In this document: piece after piece, positions 5,812 through 7,054 of the stretch
How the letters are laid out: every line of letters begins with the position of its first letter
How positions within the stretch are numbered: position 1 is the stretch's first letter
Source: Syntrophaceae bacterium UBA2251
GTDB taxonomy: Bacteria; Desulfobacterota; Syntrophia; Syntrophales; UBA2251
Direction: 5' to 3'
Assembly: GCA_002347815.1 (NCBI GenBank)
Contig: DDXV01000053.1
Location: forward strand, 1-7,054
DNA: 7,054 nucleotides
The notes under the pieces: generated by a model
Told to the model about the DNA's origin: nothing
The model's database searches: none
What the model saw: only the letters and a program-made list of their open reading frames with translations
Program-made: the position numbers and the translations under genes

Positions 5812-6993
5812 ATGCTCCCTGCAAAGAGAATCGTCCACGCCATCGGCCATATCTATCGGCAGCGTTTTTTCCAGGTGGGCGCCGTTACCCTGAGTTTCGT
5901 CTTCCTGAGCGCCCTGGTCGTCCAGTATTTCGAGCAGCACACGGCGAAGCCCAACATCCACTCGTTCTGGGACGGCGTCTGGTGGGCGGTGGTCACGATG
6001 GGAACCGTCGGATACGGGGACAAGTATCCCGTCTCCGTAGGTGGACGCGTGGTCGGGCTGCTGGTGATCTTCACCGGCGTGGGGCTGATGTCCCTGTTCA
6101 CGGCCACGGTGGCCTCGATGTTTGTCGAGAAGAAGATGAAGGAGGGCAAAGGGTTGGAGACGATCCGGGACAGGAACCATTTCGTTGTCTGCGGCTGGAA
6201 CCGCCATATCGAGAATATCCTGGAGGGACTCCGTGTTTATGGCGTTCCGCATGAAACGCCGATCGCGCTGATCAACGATCTGACGACCGACGAGATCGAT
6301 GCGTTGCGCGTGAAATATGCACGGTACAACGTGAAGTTTCTCCGGGGGGACTTCGTGCACGACGAGGTGCTCATCCGCGCCAACGTGTCGAAGGCGAAAT
6401 GTGTCATGATTCTGGCGGACCCGTCCGGAGGCAGACCCCTGGACCGGCTGGATGAAAGGACCGTGCTGGCGGCCCTCACCCTGCGCTCGGTTGCCCCGCA
6501 GACCAAGGTCATCGCCGAGCTTCTGGATGCGGAAAACCGGCCTCATCTGAAGCGCGCGAATGTCGACGAGATCATCGTGCGGGGCGAGCATATGGGGTCG
6601 CTCCTGGCGGGAGCGGCCACCTCGCCCGGACTTCCCAAGGTTTTCTCGCATATCCTCGCCTTGGGCACCACGAACAAGATCTGGCAGGTGGAGATCCCGC
6701 GCGCGTTCATCGGTAAGACGTTTCAGAGTCTGGGCGCCCATTACCGCTCGCAATATCAGGCGATTCTGATCGGCCTCATCAAAGAGAAGAAATCCATGAA
6801 ACTGGAAGACCTGCTGACGGACAGCACCTCGGTGATCGACAACTTCATCCGGGAAAAACTCCGGGAATCTCACCGGGACATCCTGCTGGACAGGGATCAG
6901 ACCAATCTGGTCATGAATCCCGATGACAAGTATCTCGTCGGGGAAGAGGACCACGCCATCATCCTGGCCCGGTCCATCCACAAGCAGACCTGA
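5812..6993 (+). CDS. Two-TM potassium channel with RCK (TrkA-N/TrkA-C) domains
   Basis: This 393-residue inner-membrane protein is a ligand-gated K+ channel of the MthK/GsuK layout. TM1 is at about 21-40 and the pore helix at 52-64. The selectivity filter is TVGYGD (65-70), and TM2 is at about 77-104. A cytoplasmic RCK N-lobe follows (about 121-255), starting with a Rossmann strand and turn (HFVVCGWNRHIENIL). The C-lobe (about 285-388) begins QVEIPRAFIGKTF and ends NPDDKYLVGEEDHAIIL. RCK domains form a gating ring that senses Ca2+, nucleotides or other ligands; the ligand is not evident here. Between GLIKE and NLVMNPDD the C-lobe carries roughly 40 residues more than a plain TrkA-C domain. 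The ATG has GAGAGG seven bases upstream and lies 32 bases after the EF-G stop. Met109 in the TM2-RCK linker could be an internal start. Confidence 0.93.
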   Translation: MLPAKRIVHAIGHIYRQRFFQVGAVTLSFVFLSALVVQYFEQHTAKPNIHSFWDGVWWAVVTMGTVGYGDKYPVSVGGRVVGLLVIFTGVGLMSLFTATVASMFVEKKMKEGKGLETIRDRNHFVVCGWNRHIENILEGLRVYGVPHETPIALINDLTTDEIDALRVKYARYNVKFLRGDFVHDEVLIRANVSKAKCVMILADPSGGRPLDRLDERTVLAALTLRSVAPQTKVIAELLDAENRPHLKRANVDEIIVRGEHMGSLLAGAATSPGLPKVFSHILALGTTNKIWQVEIPRAFIGKTFQSLGAHYRSQYQAILIGLIKEKKSMKLEDLLTDSTSVIDNFIREKLRESHRDILLDRDQTNLVMNPDDKYLVGEEDHAIILARSIHKQT

Positions 6994-7008
6994 CGCCAGG
7001 GGGATGCG

Positions 7009-7054
7009 ATGGACAAGAACCTATCCCTTCTTCAGGAAACCGAGCTGTTCAGGG
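7009..7054 (+). CDS. 5' end of a gene, possibly a cyclic-nucleotide-binding-domain protein (partial)
   Basis: Fifteen codons are visible, reading MDKNLSLLQETELFR, before the window ends. The ATG at 7009 is preceded by AGGGGG about five bases upstream and lies 15 bases after the channel stop, so it continues the same gene run. The LLQETELF pattern resembles the first helix of cyclic-nucleotide-binding domains (Crp/Fnr-type or CNBD sensor proteins), which often begin with a leucine pair and a pattern such as PLF. This is a weak match on very little sequence. An ATG at 7004 in another frame reads a Arg/Pro/Cys-rich peptide and is less likely. Confidence 0.4.
   Translation, partial: MDKNLSLLQETELFR

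Noticed and set aside
5701..6981. Minus-strand open frame of 426 codons opposite the potassium channel
   Set aside because: It mirrors the channel gene almost exactly, is rich in Asp, His, Arg and Gly as expected of an antisense shadow, and has no family resemblance.

Overview
This is a bacterial chromosomal window, GC-rich with strong G/C preference at third codon positions. Every gene I can support lies on the + strand. A lipoprotein signal peptide with outer-membrane-type sorting on a PilF-like TPR protein points to a diderm. The gene mix (PilF/PilW-like lipoprotein, GerMN protein, second-type EF-G, RCK potassium channel) resembles what I know from Desulfobacterota (the former Deltaproteobacteria, for example Syntrophales or Geobacter relatives). 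That placement is inference, not proof.

Region 1 (1 to about 1283) is an insertion sequence of the IS4 family. It carries one intact 390-residue DDE transposase with an N-terminal DUF4372-type domain. The right end lies just after the stop codon. The left end is probably outside the window.

Region 2 (about 1284-1424) is a short non-coding stretch with a near-consensus sigma70-type promoter, TTGCAA-16 bp-TATAAT. A 6-bp inverted repeat covers its -10 box and the expected transcription start.

Region 3 (1425/1494 to the right edge) is a tightly packed run of co-directional genes with junctions between a 1-base overlap and 32 bases, probably one operon. In order: a small unrecognised helical protein; an HD-domain nucleotidase of the YfbR/HDDC2 type; a TPR lipoprotein resembling PilF/PilW; a membrane-anchored GerMN-domain protein; an elongation factor G paralogue; a two-TM RCK-gated potassium channel; and the first 15 codons of a gene that may encode a cyclic-nucleotide-binding protein.

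No single pathway joins these genes. The set mixes nucleotide housekeeping, envelope proteins, a translational GTPase and ion homeostasis. The points most worth a second look are the non-canonical domain IV tip of the EF-G, a nine-G tract in the same gene, a possible internal start in the channel gene matching the MthK arrangement, an insertion in its RCK C-lobe, and the unrecognised small protein coupled to the HD nucleotidase. I see no RNA gene, CRISPR array or convincing terminator. Nothing here clearly amounts to a new defence or mobile system.
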